A DNA stretch of 64,000 nucleotides from Actinophytocola algeriensis (GCF_014203735.1 NZ_JACHJQ010000008.1:444092-508091), one strand, 5' to 3'; positions 53,482 through 62,795 are shown, counted from the first letter of the stretch. Numbers and translations: made by a program. Notes: generated by a model not told the origin, from the letters alone.

Positions 53482-54744
53482 GTGGTGAAGCGTCACACTG
53501 TGCGAAGGCTGGCGACGGCGTTGACGGTCGCGGCGACGATCGCGGCCGGTACGGGGGCCGCGTCCTCGGCCGCGGGTGCGAACGCCGGGCCCCGGCCGTG
53601 GTTCACCTCGTGGGCCCAGTCGCAGCAGCGCCTCGCGCCCACGGCGCTGGACAACCAGTCCGTGCGGATGATCACGCACCTCAGCCAGGGCGGCGACGCA
53701 CTGCGGATCCGCGTCCAGAACACCTTCGGCACCACCCCGCTGGTGGTCGACGCGGCCACGGTCGCGCGGAGCGGCGGCGGTCCTGCGCTCGCGGGCCCGG
53801 CCCACGCCGTCACCTTCCTCGGGCGCGGGTCCGTGGTGGTGCCGCCGGGTGGCGACCTGCGGAGCGACGCGGTACTCCTCAGGACGGACGCCCAGCAGGA
53901 CGTGGCCGTGTCCCTGTACTTCTCCGGCCGAGCCACCCCCGGCGAGCACACCAGCGCGTTCCGGCAGAACTACCTCAGCCCCGCCGGTACCGGTGACCAC
54001 ACCCGGGACAGCGCGGGCACCGCGTACACCGCGACCACCACCGCCACCTACGTGGTCAGCGCGGTCGACGTGGCCAACCCCCGGGTGAAGGGCACCATCG
54101 TCGCGTTCGGCAGCTCCGTCGTCGACGGCACCGGCAGCACCGACTGCGGGCCGGGCTGCACCGAGCAGGGCACGAACCGCCGGTGGACCGACGTCCTCGC
54201 CCGCCGGATCACCGCCGAGCTTCCCGCGCACCGGCAGTACACCGTCGCCAACGCGGGCATCGGCGGCACGACCAGCTCCGCCGCGTGCCCCAACACCCCC
54301 GGTCCCGTGGCCGGGCTCGACGCGCTGAGCCGCCTCGACCGCGACGTGCTCGCACTCCACGGCGTGACGGCCGTTCTGTACTACTACGGCACCAACGACC
54401 TCGCCAACGCCTGTGGCGCGGACCAGATCCTCGACAGCTACCGGCAGGTCTTCAGCCGGCTGCACGACGCGGGCATCGACGTGTACGTCACGCCGATCAC
54501 GCCCCGGCCCGGCTACAGCGACCAGAACAACCTCGACCGCCACGCCGTGGCCGCCTTCGTCAGACACGGCAACGACTGCGCCACCACGTGCGACGGGGTC
54601 ATGGACTTCGACCAGGTCCTCAAGGACCCGCTCGAGCCGAACAGCATCCTCCCGGCCTACGACACGGGCGACGGAGTACACGCGAACATCGCAGGACAGC
54701 AGGCTCTCGCCGACTACGTCTCCCTGCCGACGATCACGAACTGA
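53482..54744 (+). CDS. Secreted SGNH hydrolase (esterase)
   Basis: 420 aa from GTG 53482 (a second GTG follows at 53485). Signal peptide in the first 35 residues. An N-terminal beta domain (about 40-195) precedes the SGNH hydrolase domain: block I reads FGSSVVDG with Ser212 as probable nucleophile, where most relatives have GDS; block III is GTND near 299, and block V DGVHAN with catalytic His near 401. Homologues include carbohydrate/xylan esterases and secreted lipases. The Asp-to-Ser change in block I is seen in some subfamilies and need not abolish activity. Transcribed alone. Confidence 0.88.
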   Translation: MVKRHTVRRLATALTVAATIAAGTGAASSAAGANAGPRPWFTSWAQSQQRLAPTALDNQSVRMITHLSQGGDALRIRVQNTFGTTPLVVDAATVARSGGGPALAGPAHAVTFLGRGSVVVPPGGDLRSDAVLLRTDAQQDVAVSLYFSGRATPGEHTSAFRQNYLSPAGTGDHTRDSAGTAYTATTTATYVVSAVDVANPRVKGTIVAFGSSVVDGTGSTDCGPGCTEQGTNRRWTDVLARRITAELPAHRQYTVANAGIGGTTSSAACPNTPGPVAGLDALSRLDRDVLALHGVTAVLYYYGTNDLANACGADQILDSYRQVFSRLHDAGIDVYVTPITPRPGYSDQNNLDRHAVAAFVRHGNDCATTCDGVMDFDQVLKDPLEPNSILPAYDTGDGVHANIAGQQALADYVSLPTITN

Positions 54745-54795
54745 GCCGGCACGGCGTGGTGGGCAGAGGGGTCCCGGCCAGGTTCGCCTGAGCCG

Positions 54796-55731
54796 TCAGT
54801 GCCGCGTGACCAGTCGCGCGAGCTCCTCGCCGACCGGCGTGAGCTCGTAGTAGACCGCACGGCCGCTCCTGCGCGCCGTCACGACGTCCGCGGCACGCAA
54901 CGCCGCCAGGTGAGCGGACACGGTGCCGAGCGAGACGCCGAGCACGGCCGCCAGCTGTGACGGTGTCGCCGGCATGCGCACCTCGGCTACGACCCGGGCC
55001 CGGCCCAGCCCGAGGAGCCGGGCCACCCCGGCGTCGCCCAGCGAGTGGTCGGCCAGGGCGCCCTTGGCCGGGTACACGAACGCGATCCGGGTCGGTGTCT
55101 CGCAGATCCACCGCCCGGACATCCCCGTGTGCGGGACGAAGGTCAGGCCGTCGCTGCCGATGTGGCGGTCGGGGTAGGTCTGGGTGGAGAACCGGATCGC
55201 GTCGTGGCCTGCCCACTCGACGTCGGGAGCCATGCCGTCCAGGGCGTGCCGCCAGCCGCTGACCGCGATCACACCGGCGCGGTGGTGGATGTCGCGTTCC
55301 ATGATCGCCCGGCGCCGGGTCCAGTCCGGTTCGACGAACCGCGTCCAGCACTCCGCGAGGAAATCGGCGGCGCGGCCGGTGATCCCGGTGACGTCGGCCC
55401 AGGCGAGCCCGTCGCTCGCCCAGGCGAACCGGTGCGCCTCGACGAGCGTGGCACGTGCTTCGGCATCGCCGATCCGGCGCATCGCGGCCAACTCGTCGGC
55501 GAGGTCGCGGCCGGGAGGGATGGCCACGAAGTCCGGGAGGTACTTGGTGGCGGTCACCAGGTCCACCAGTCCCCTGACGAACGGGTCCTCGTCCAGCCTG
55601 CCGGCCAACACCCCGGCTCGGGTCTGCCGCAGCCGGGTGAGCTCGCTGAGCGTCTCGGCCAGCGGGGACACGGCGAACCGGCTCACGTGCAACGCGTCCG
55701 GTCCGAAGCGCAACAGGGTCACCCCAGCCAT
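54796..55731 (-). CDS. ArsR/SmtB-like regulator with DUF5937 N-terminal domain
   Basis: 311 aa from ATG 55731. The first 220 residues form an uncharacterised ligand or partner domain (LLRFGPDALHVSRFAVSPLAETLSELTRL, ILLRTDP-type strands absent). The C-terminal 80 residues are a winged helix (TPSQLAAVLGVSLGTVSAHLAALRAADVVTARRSGRAVYYELTPVGEELARL). Such proteins usually sit divergent from an MFS exporter, as here. The intervening 70 bp contains TTGCG-N8-CGCAA. Confidence 0.85.
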   Translation of the reverse strand: MAGVTLLRFGPDALHVSRFAVSPLAETLSELTRLRQTRAGVLAGRLDEDPFVRGLVDLVTATKYLPDFVAIPPGRDLADELAAMRRIGDAEARATLVEAHRFAWASDGLAWADVTGITGRAADFLAECWTRFVEPDWTRRRAIMERDIHHRAGVIAVSGWRHALDGMAPDVEWAGHDAIRFSTQTYPDRHIGSDGLTFVPHTGMSGRWICETPTRIAFVYPAKGALADHSLGDAGVARLLGLGRARVVAEVRMPATPSQLAAVLGVSLGTVSAHLAALRAADVVTARRSGRAVYYELTPVGEELARLVTRH

Positions 55732-55743
55732 TGTCGGCGGTTG

Positions 55744-55761
55744 TTGCGCCTCTTGTCGCAA
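55744..55761. promoter_or_regulatory. Probable ArsR operator TTGCG-N8-CGCAA
   Basis: 18-bp inverted repeat between the divergent ArsR (55731) and MFS (55802) starts; a good candidate operator for the ArsR-like repressor. Confidence 0.5.
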
Positions 55762-55801
55762 GAATTCACCCGCGCTCGCGTGCCCGGCGACAGTACCCGG
55801 C

Positions 55802-57010
55802 ATGCATCTGTTGACAGGCCGCTTCGGCTGGTTCTTCGTCGGCCGGACCGTCGACCTGGCCGGGTCGTCCATGACCACCGTCGCGCTGGCCCTTGCCGTG
55901 CTCCAGGCGTCCGGCGGGATGACCGATCTCGGTGTCGTCCTGGCCGCGAACCTGGTCCCCACCCTGGTGCTCCTGCTCGTGGGTGGCGCGGTCGCCGACC
56001 GGGTGAGCAGGCGGACCGTCCTCATCGTGACCAACCTGGCCACCGCCGTCGTGATGGCCGCGATGGCCGTCGTCCTGATCACGGGGAGCTACGACCTCGT
56101 CGTGATCGCCTGCCTCGCGTTCGCGGGCGGGGCGGTGAGCGCGTTCTCCCAGCCCGCGCTGCGCGGCATCGTGCCCGAGCTCGTCGAGCGGCGGGACCTG
56201 CAGCGCGCCAACGCGCTCCTTTCAGGCAGCCAGAACACCGCGCGCATCCTCGGTCCCGTGGTCGCCGGTGTCCTGGTGGCCACGGTCGGGGGCGGGTGGG
56301 CCCTCGCGGTCGATGCCGCCTCCTACCTCCTGGCCGCAGCGGCCTTCACGCGCATCCCCGGGACGACCCGCGCACCCGCCGCGCACCGGCCGCTGTGGCG
56401 TGATCTCGCCGACGGCTGGGCCGTCTTCCGGTCGATGCGCTGGGTGGTGGTCATGACGGTCTCGTTCGCCCTCGTCAACGCCTTCAGCGTGGGGCCGTGG
56501 AACGTGCTGGGACCGCAGGTGGTGTCCGGGCACGACGGTGCCGTTGGCTGGGGCACGGTGCAGACCGTGCGCGCCGCCGGGCTGCTCCTCATGAGCGTCG
56601 TCGCAGTCAGGCTCGTCCTGCGCAGGCCGCTACGCGACGGGCGACTCTGGGGTGCGCTCGGCGGCCTGCCCTTGCTGGCGCTCGGCCTGTCCGGGGAGAC
56701 GTGGCTCGTGGCCGCGGCCGCGTTCGTCGGCGGGCTCGGCTTCACCGTGGCCGCGATCACCTGGGAGAGCACGCTGCAGGCGGCGGTCCCCGGCGAGTCC
56801 CTGTCGCGGGTCGCCGCCTACGACGACCTGCTGTCCTATGTGACCATTCCACTCTCGCAACTGGCCGTGGGGCCGCTGGCCGCGAGTCACGGCGCGAAAG
56901 AGGTCAGCGTCGTGTGCGGAATCGCCTTCACCGTCGTTTGCCTCCTGCCCCTCCTGAACCGGGACATTCGTGCGGATCGCATCGTCCCGAAACAGGCGCC
57001 GGCTGCCTGA
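55802..57010 (+). CDS. MFS transporter
   Basis: 402 aa from ATG 55802. About 12 helices; MFS_3-like with GGAVADRVSRRTVLIVTNLATAVVMA in the loop 2-3 region, SGSQNTARILGPVVAGVLVATVGGGWALAVDAASYLLAA and a second half with VSRVAAYD-type amphipathic loop. Probably a proton-driven exporter of a small molecule, repressed by the divergent ArsR. A terminator hairpin lies 10 bp downstream. Confidence 0.9.
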   Translation: MHLLTGRFGWFFVGRTVDLAGSSMTTVALALAVLQASGGMTDLGVVLAANLVPTLVLLLVGGAVADRVSRRTVLIVTNLATAVVMAAMAVVLITGSYDLVVIACLAFAGGAVSAFSQPALRGIVPELVERRDLQRANALLSGSQNTARILGPVVAGVLVATVGGGWALAVDAASYLLAAAAFTRIPGTTRAPAAHRPLWRDLADGWAVFRSMRWVVVMTVSFALVNAFSVGPWNVLGPQVVSGHDGAVGWGTVQTVRAAGLLLMSVVAVRLVLRRPLRDGRLWGALGGLPLLALGLSGETWLVAAAAFVGGLGFTVAAITWESTLQAAVPGESLSRVAAYDDLLSYVTIPLSQLAVGPLAASHGAKEVSVVCGIAFTVVCLLPLLNRDIRADRIVPKQAPAA

Positions 57011-57019
57011 ACGGGTGAC

Positions 57020-57047
57020 CGCCCGGTCCCGATGGTCAGACCGGGCG
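57020..57047 (+). terminator. Hairpin terminator after the MFS gene
   Basis: CGCCCGGTC (57020-57028) pairs perfectly with GACCGGGCG (57039-57047), 9 bp with a 10-nt loop, followed by a pyrimidine-rich stretch. It insulates the following two-gene unit. Confidence 0.75.
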
Positions 57048-57121
57048 ACTCCTTTGCCGCCGACCGGGCCGCACCACAATCGTGACTGATTTGTCGGTGC
57101 TCCGACGAAGGGGGAATTCCC

Positions 57122-60100
57122 GTGGCATTGACCGTGACATTCACCGGCACTGCCCCGGTGACCACCGGGGCAGGTTCCCACTACCAGGTCTGGACCTACA
57201 CGGTGCAGGCCTCGCAGCCCAGCGACTTCAACGCCGGCCAGCGGATCGCGCTCGCACTGCCTTCCGACATCGACGTCCAGGACCCGCGCCGGTACCCGGA
57301 CATCGCCGCGTTGAGCGGTGCGTTCCTCGACCGCGACGCGGCGGGCAGCCGTGAGTACGCTGGCAAGGTCATCAGCTCGCCGGGCAACACCCAGACGATC
57401 TCCTTCGTCGCGCCTGCCGCCCAGTCGGCCCGGGAACTGTTCCTGGTCGGTGCGACCGGGTCGGGGCGGCCGTGGACGGTGCTCCCGTTCGCCGTGAGCG
57501 CGGGTGGCACGACGGCGAACGTGCAGACGCTGCCCGCGCCATCGCGCGGCGGCCGGGTCACCACCGGCAGGCCGCTGACGGAGTTCGCGGGCACCCTGCC
57601 GTACGCGAGCGAGTCGTTCGGCCTGATCCAGCCGCTGCTGGGGTGGCGGTCGCAGCGGACGGTTGCCCGCTTCGTCGACGCGTTGCGCCGCGCCGACGAC
57701 GTCCTGCTCGCGACGGTGTCGCAGTTCGTCGCGCCACGGGTGAGGTACGTGCCGGGTGAGCCCGCCGTCGCGGCGGCCGGCGACGACGCGGCGGTCGCCG
57801 GGATCAGCGACTCGCTGGAGTTGAAGACGGGCAACGCGGCCGTCCCCAGGCCGTACAACCCGATTCTCACCTCCGTCCTCGCGGACCTGATCGAGGTCCG
57901 TGTCAAGGACAAGGACCCGCGTGATCCGGCGACCTGGCTGCCGCTGCTGTCCCGCACGAGCCTCGACACGATCCTGGCGAGCGAGGTGTCTCCCGAGTTG
58001 TTCCGTCGCGCGGCGGCCGTCGAGCCCGACCCGGTGAAGCGCCGGGCGTTGCTGGAAACCCTGGGCGCCAAGGAATCCATGGTCGCCGGCCTGCTCGGCT
58101 ACCTCGCCGAGCAGCACCTCGTGTCCACACTGGCCGACCTGTTCACCCCGCCGCGCCACGGCGAGGTGAACACCCAGCAGTACCGCGGGCTGCAGCAGAT
58201 GCTCGACCCCCTGGAACACCTGAGCCGGGCGGAGGCGCTCAACCGGGTCAGCCTCTCCCCCGTCGGCATCGTGCACCTGTTCCGCCAGTACTTCTTCGAG
58301 TTCGACACCTTCCTCGGCCCACCCGTCCAGCACGTCTGGCTCAGCCCCGGCAGCACGGTCGAGCTGATCGAGTCGCAGACCCGCCGCACGCTGGTCGAGC
58401 GCATGGTCGAGGAGGGCCAGGAGATCACACAGGGCCGGACCAGCGAGAGCAAGCTCGAGGACGAGGTCTCCAGCGCGGTCAAGGACGAGAACGAGCGCAG
58501 CACCAAGCTCGGCTTCTCGGTGTCGGCCAACCAGCGCTGGGTGTGGGGCGACGCCAACGAGACCGCCACCATGGACCTGTCCGACACCCAGAAGCAGGCC
58601 CGCGAGCAGACGCACAAGCAGATGCGCCAGCAGAGTGAGCGGCTGAGCACCGAGATCAAGCGCAGCTTCAAGACCACGTTCCGCACGCTCACCGAGACCA
58701 CGGACACGTCGAGCCGCCGCTACGTGCTGGCGAACACCACCCCGAAGCTGATCAACTACGAGCTGCGCCGCAAGATGCGCCGCGTCGGTGTGCAGGTGCA
58801 GGACCTCGGCACCCAGCTCTGCTGGCAGTCCTACGTGGACGATCCGGGCGCCGCGCTCGGCCTCGCGAAGCTGGTGCACGTCGCCGCGCCACCGGACGCG
58901 GCCGCGGTGGCGCCCGCCAACGAGCTGCCGATGCCCGAGGACTACACCGAGGACGTCGAGGTCATGTTCGGCTACCCGTTCAACGGCTACATCCGTCCCA
59001 TCGGCGGCGGCGGGATCGGTTTCTGGATCGCCGACGTCGAGCTGAGCCCCAGGGACGGCTACGAGCCGGTGAAGGTCGGCGAGCCGCGCTGGAAGGTGTC
59101 GGTCGCCGCGATGAAGTTCAAGCTGGACCGGGCGAAGGCGGACGCACCGGACGGTGTCCCGGAGCCGAGGAAGCCCGCGCTGTCGGTCTTCATCTACAAC
59201 GCACACGGTGACCGGCACGAGCTGTTCGCGTTCACGGTCCCGGTGACCTACCGGCCGACGGCGGAGAAGCGCAAGCAGGTCAGCGACCAGAACAAGGCGC
59301 TGGCCGTGAAGCGGGACCTGGAGCTGGACCAGAAGCAGCGCGAGGCCTACCTCAAGGCCGCCGCGGACCGGGTCACCGCCGCCAGCAAGGTCCGGGTGCG
59401 CGACTACGACGTGCTCCGCGAGGAAGAGCGGGTCGTGGTCTACCGCAGGCTGCTGGAGCAGCTGATGAAGGTCGACGGCAGGCCGCCGACCCAGCCCGCG
59501 CTGGTGCACAAGCTCGCCGAGCTCATCAACTCGCTGTTCGACGTGGAGGCGATGCTGTACTTCGTGGCGCCCGAGTGGTGGCGGCCGCGCCTGCACGAGT
59601 CGCACCCGACCTTCGCGCCGGAGCTCGACCGGCTCGGCGACCCGAAGCTCGAGACCCCCGACGGGCTCCCGGTGCGGGACCCGGCGACGGCGACGGCCGT
59701 CGAGCGCGTCATCCGCGACAGCCCGACCGGACTGGACGACCACACCGTCGGCTGGGCGAACCCGGCGGACATGGCGCGGCGGGACAACTACTTCATCACC
59801 ACCGATTCCGCGCCCGCCCGGCAGGGCAGCTCGCTGGGCTGGCTCATGCAGCTCGACGGCGACCACCAGCGCAACGCGTTCCTGAACGCGCCGTGGGTGA
59901 AGGCGGTCGTGCCGATCCGGCCAGGCAAGGAGCTCGCCGCCCTGAACTGGCTGTCCGACCCGAGCATCGAAGGCGCCGACGGCCTCGACGACCTCTACCA
60001 GCCCGCCACACCGGGCGAGAGCAGCAAGATCCTCGGGCGGCTGCGGACGCACCCGTGGTCCGACCCGGCGCTGGTCACCCGCTACCGCGACCTGGACCCG

Positions 60101-60388
60101 GCCAAGCTGACCATCCGCGACGTGCTGCGCTACGTGGCCATCACCGTGCTGGCCAAGCACGACGCGGGCCACGAGGTCGTCACCGAACAGCTCGAGCCCG
60201 GCGTCACGCTGAACTACCTGCGTCCGGACATGGTGTACGAGAAGGGGTTCGACCCGCTGGACAAGGGTTTCAAGGCCGAGAGCGAGGACGGCTACGAGGT
60301 CTTCGACCAGTGGGTGGAGGTGCTGCCGACCGACCAGGTCGCGGTCGTCGAGGTCGAGTACGACCCCAAGACCGGCCAGCAGGTCTAG
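57122..60388 (+). CDS. Large cytosolic protein of unknown function (first gene of two-gene unit)
   Basis: 1088 aa from GTG 57122 with AAGGGGGA upstream. No signal peptide or transmembrane helix is evident. Residues 1-135 are beta-rich; 160-400 helical; 415-530 strongly charged with long Glu/Lys/Gln helices (coiled-coil-like, e.g. DTQKQAREQTHKQMRQQSER); 535-600 a conserved-looking segment (NTTPKLINYELRRKMRRVG, QLCWQSYVDDPGAALG); 715-785 a second coiled-coil; 920-960 PIRPGKELAALNWLSDP. I recognise no family, catalytic motif or nucleotide-binding site. The size, coiled-coils and beta domain would suit a structural or toxin-type protein. The next gene begins 10 bp after its stop. Confidence 0.85.
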   Translation: MALTVTFTGTAPVTTGAGSHYQVWTYTVQASQPSDFNAGQRIALALPSDIDVQDPRRYPDIAALSGAFLDRDAAGSREYAGKVISSPGNTQTISFVAPAAQSARELFLVGATGSGRPWTVLPFAVSAGGTTANVQTLPAPSRGGRVTTGRPLTEFAGTLPYASESFGLIQPLLGWRSQRTVARFVDALRRADDVLLATVSQFVAPRVRYVPGEPAVAAAGDDAAVAGISDSLELKTGNAAVPRPYNPILTSVLADLIEVRVKDKDPRDPATWLPLLSRTSLDTILASEVSPELFRRAAAVEPDPVKRRALLETLGAKESMVAGLLGYLAEQHLVSTLADLFTPPRHGEVNTQQYRGLQQMLDPLEHLSRAEALNRVSLSPVGIVHLFRQYFFEFDTFLGPPVQHVWLSPGSTVELIESQTRRTLVERMVEEGQEITQGRTSESKLEDEVSSAVKDENERSTKLGFSVSANQRWVWGDANETATMDLSDTQKQAREQTHKQMRQQSERLSTEIKRSFKTTFRTLTETTDTSSRRYVLANTTPKLINYELRRKMRRVGVQVQDLGTQLCWQSYVDDPGAALGLAKLVHVAAPPDAAAVAPANELPMPEDYTEDVEVMFGYPFNGYIRPIGGGGIGFWIADVELSPRDGYEPVKVGEPRWKVSVAAMKFKLDRAKADAPDGVPEPRKPALSVFIYNAHGDRHELFAFTVPVTYRPTAEKRKQVSDQNKALAVKRDLELDQKQREAYLKAAADRVTAASKVRVRDYDVLREEERVVVYRRLLEQLMKVDGRPPTQPALVHKLAELINSLFDVEAMLYFVAPEWWRPRLHESHPTFAPELDRLGDPKLETPDGLPVRDPATATAVERVIRDSPTGLDDHTVGWANPADMARRDNYFITTDSAPARQGSSLGWLMQLDGDHQRNAFLNAPWVKAVVPIRPGKELAALNWLSDPSIEGADGLDDLYQPATPGESSKILGRLRTHPWSDPALVTRYRDLDPAKLTIRDVLRYVAITVLAKHDAGHEVVTEQLEPGVTLNYLRPDMVYEKGFDPLDKGFKAESEDGYEVFDQWVEVLPTDQVAVVEVEYDPKTGQQV

Positions 60389-60397
60389 GGGCACGCC

Positions 60398-61699
60398 GTG
60401 GTGACCTTGACGGATGTGACGGCGAGTACCTGGACCACCCTCAGCAACCCGCCCAACGGCACAGCGGTGCCCACCGAGCCCAGTGGCCACTGCCTGCGTG
60501 ACGTCGGCACGTGCAAGAAGGAGACGGCGGACCGCGTCAACGCGAAAGCGCACTTCTCGCGGAACCGCGACTGGAACCCCCGGCCGCTGCCGAACATCAG
60601 CAAGCCGATCGCCTGGCCGTTCCTGAAGTCGCCGATCTTCCGGCGGTCGGCGTTCGCGAAGTGGGACGTCCTCAACCTGGCGTTCGTCCCGCAGCCGGTG
60701 GCCGGGTACACCGTGAAGATCTACAAGGTCACCTACGGCACCCGCGGGGACGTGCCGCCGCAGTTCGTCGCGGTCGCCTTCCCGATGGACCTCGACATCT
60801 CCAAGCCGCCGCCGTTCCTGGTGCACTACAAGCACGTACCGGGACAAGCCAAGGAGCACGAGACGCGGTTCGTCCACTTCCGGCCGTTCGGCTGGGACTG
60901 GCTGTACTTCGACATCTGGAACTGGTTCGTCTACAACGCACCGCCGCCCGGCACCAGCCCCGGTCTCCTCGACATGCCGTTCCAGTCGTCCCAGCAGTTC
61001 TCGTTCGGCTTCCCCTACCAGCTGCGGCAGGCGAACAAGCAGTACGTCATCGTACTCCCGCAGATCAGCCGGGAGTTCGGCGCGGACAAACAGCTACGCG
61101 ACTACCAGCTGTACTCGGCCTCGGTGCTGCGGGAGGTCCTGGTGGCGATCCAGAAGGACATACTGTCCCTCGAGGAGAACACGCTCTCCCACGTCGCGAT
61201 CTCCGCCAACAGCAGCGGTTGCCAGGTGTTCGCGAAGTTCCTGGTGGACAACATCGCCGCCGCCGCACGGAACCCCGCCACCGAGACGTTCATGAACGAC
61301 GAGCTCAACGAGGTCTTCATCCTCGACCCCGGCGGGGACTTCGTCGACGGGATGATCGCGCCCATCGGCAGGTGGATGAAGCTGTCCAGCCGTCGCGGCG
61401 GCTTCAAGGGCAAGTGCGTGCGCTTCTACTCGCACGGCTACCCGCGGACCGCGACGGTGCTGACCGGTGAGAAGAGCAATCCGTTCACGCGGGGACGCAA
61501 CGGCTTCTGGGAGTCACCGGCCAGGACGGTCTCGATGGCGTACCTGCCCTTCGACAGGAGCGGGGACGATGTCTGGCAGCAGACCTACGACGAGTCCCAA
61601 CCGGACGGTCGCCTCATGGTGAACAACTTCGGCTTCGTCCACCACGTGATCCCCGCGCTCTGCCTGACCGATGCCGCGGCGCGCAGCCTGTACGTCTAA
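60398..61699 (+). CDS. Serine-hydrolase-like (alpha/beta fold) protein, unknown family
   Basis: 433 aa from GTG 60398 (another GTG follows). Residues 215-422 look like an alpha/beta hydrolase: strand YVIVLPQISREFG, nucleophile-elbow-like SHVAISANSSGCQVFAKF (Ser272/Ser273), acid after strand EVFILDPGGD (Asp310/314) and a C-terminal His in NFGFVHHVIPAL (His415/416). The first 200 residues are Pro/Trp-rich and unlike known hydrolases. The elbow is A-N-S-S-G rather than G-x-S-x-G. No signal peptide. It is co-transcribed with the 1088-aa protein and ends tail-to-tail with the methyltransferase gene (TAA/TTA abut at 61699/61700). Confidence 0.8.
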   Translation: MVTLTDVTASTWTTLSNPPNGTAVPTEPSGHCLRDVGTCKKETADRVNAKAHFSRNRDWNPRPLPNISKPIAWPFLKSPIFRRSAFAKWDVLNLAFVPQPVAGYTVKIYKVTYGTRGDVPPQFVAVAFPMDLDISKPPPFLVHYKHVPGQAKEHETRFVHFRPFGWDWLYFDIWNWFVYNAPPPGTSPGLLDMPFQSSQQFSFGFPYQLRQANKQYVIVLPQISREFGADKQLRDYQLYSASVLREVLVAIQKDILSLEENTLSHVAISANSSGCQVFAKFLVDNIAAAARNPATETFMNDELNEVFILDPGGDFVDGMIAPIGRWMKLSSRRGGFKGKCVRFYSHGYPRTATVLTGEKSNPFTRGRNGFWESPARTVSMAYLPFDRSGDDVWQQTYDESQPDGRLMVNNFGFVHHVIPALCLTDAAARSLYV

Positions 61700-62524
61700 T
61701 TAGGAGGGCACCACCCCGACCGCGAGGACGTTGCCCTCACCGATGTAGCCGTGCGGGCCCGCGAGGGGGTGGTCCGGCGCGGACGGGTCGAGGAAGGGCT
61801 GCCAGTCCCCCGGTACACCCAGCGCCAGTGCCTGCCGCGCGACCGAGGCGCACGACGGGCCGTAGAACGACCACTCCGCTCGTGTCAGGGGTGCGTAGTG
61901 CTCCGAGAGCACCGTCCACTGGCGGACCGAGACCAGGCCGGCCTCCCGCAGGAACCGGTACAGGTTCCTGGTGCGCAGGAGCTGACGGGCATAGCCCGGG
62001 GTGGCGCCCACCTGCCGGAAGAAGTCGGTGAACAGGAACGGGTCACCGGGGCGGACGGTAGCCAGGGTGGGGTCCAGGTCCTTGACGGCGACCACCCCGC
62101 CCGGGCGGACGACCCGGCGCAGTTCGGCCAGCGCGCGGGCCAGGTCGTCGTCGTCCAGGTACTGGACGGCGTTCGCGCACCAGGCCGCGTCGAAGGACGC
62201 CGTCGGGTACGGCAGGTTCAGCAGGTCACCCTGGTCGGTCCGGAGTGGGCAGATGGTCCGCCGGGTGGCCGCCAGTGCCGCGTTCTCCTCGACCAGGTCG
62301 ATGGCGGTCAGCGCGCCGTCCCGGCCCACCAGGTCGGACAGGTGGGGCAGGAACGCGCCGCTGCCACAGCCCGCGTCCAGCACCCGCCCGCCGCGACTGA
62401 TCTCCACCCGGTCCAGCAGGTCCAGGTAGGTCGGGCGGCACGCCTCGAACTGAGCGTCCACTATGGACGCTTCGGTGACACCCAGGTCCGTCGAGCCCCA
62501 CGACGTGTGGTCGGCGGTCACCAT
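61700..62524 (-). CDS. SAM-dependent methyltransferase (class I)
   Basis: 274 aa from ATG 62524 with AGGAGGAG just upstream. Rossmann-type methyltransferase: motif I VLDAGCGSGAFLPHL near 49-63, motif II TAIDLVEENAALA, NLPYPTASFDAAWCANAVQYL (UbiE-like motif IV) and RRVVRPGGVVAVKDLDP. The C-terminal part (FFRQVGATPGYARQLLRTRNLYRFLREAGL) resembles small-molecule O/N-methyltransferases. Substrate unknown. A short ORF ends 11 bp upstream and the second methyltransferase lies beyond it on the same strand. Confidence 0.92.
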   Translation of the reverse strand: MVTADHTSWGSTDLGVTEASIVDAQFEACRPTYLDLLDRVEISRGGRVLDAGCGSGAFLPHLSDLVGRDGALTAIDLVEENAALAATRRTICPLRTDQGDLLNLPYPTASFDAAWCANAVQYLDDDDLARALAELRRVVRPGGVVAVKDLDPTLATVRPGDPFLFTDFFRQVGATPGYARQLLRTRNLYRFLREAGLVSVRQWTVLSEHYAPLTRAEWSFYGPSCASVARQALALGVPGDWQPFLDPSAPDHPLAGPHGYIGEGNVLAVGVVPS

Positions 62525-62534
62525 CCGCTCCTCC

Positions 62535-62795
62535 TCAGCAGGTCCGCCTGGCGCCGACGTCGACCGGTGCCGCCGCGGTCCGCGATGCGACACGTTCGAC
62601 GTCCTGCGCGATGGCTGCCCGCGCGTCGGTGGTGAGCAGTTCCGCCATGACCGAGGACTCGCCGGTGCGGTCCGGCCCGAGCACGACCGAGAATGTCGGC
62701 GGTTCGCCGTCCCCCCGGGGAAACCATGCCGCTGCCTCGATTCGCCATCGCGGACGTTGGCGGCAATTCTTCGCACATCCGTCCGCCCGCGGCAT
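62535..62795 (-). CDS. Possible small protein upstream of the methyltransferase
   Basis: 86 aa from ATG 62795 to TGA 62535, leaving 10 bp (with the AGGAGGAG site) before the next start, so coupled translation is plausible. The second half has good codon bias and reads MAELLTTDARAAIAQDVERV then VDVGARRTC; the first half has weaker bias and the start is uncertain. The compact acidic leader-like helix and terminal Cys are reminiscent of a peptide precursor, but no family is recognised and it could be a chance frame. Confidence 0.4.
   Translation of the reverse strand: MPRADGCAKNCRQRPRWRIEAAAWFPRGDGEPPTFSVVLGPDRTGESSVMAELLTTDARAAIAQDVERVASRTAAAPVDVGARRTC

Noticed and set aside
56630..60877. A 1,415-codon open frame on the minus strand
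   Set aside because: It is antisense to the MFS and 1088-aa genes, has low-complexity Arg/Val/His/Leu composition and no ribosome site; long antisense frames are expected at this GC content.
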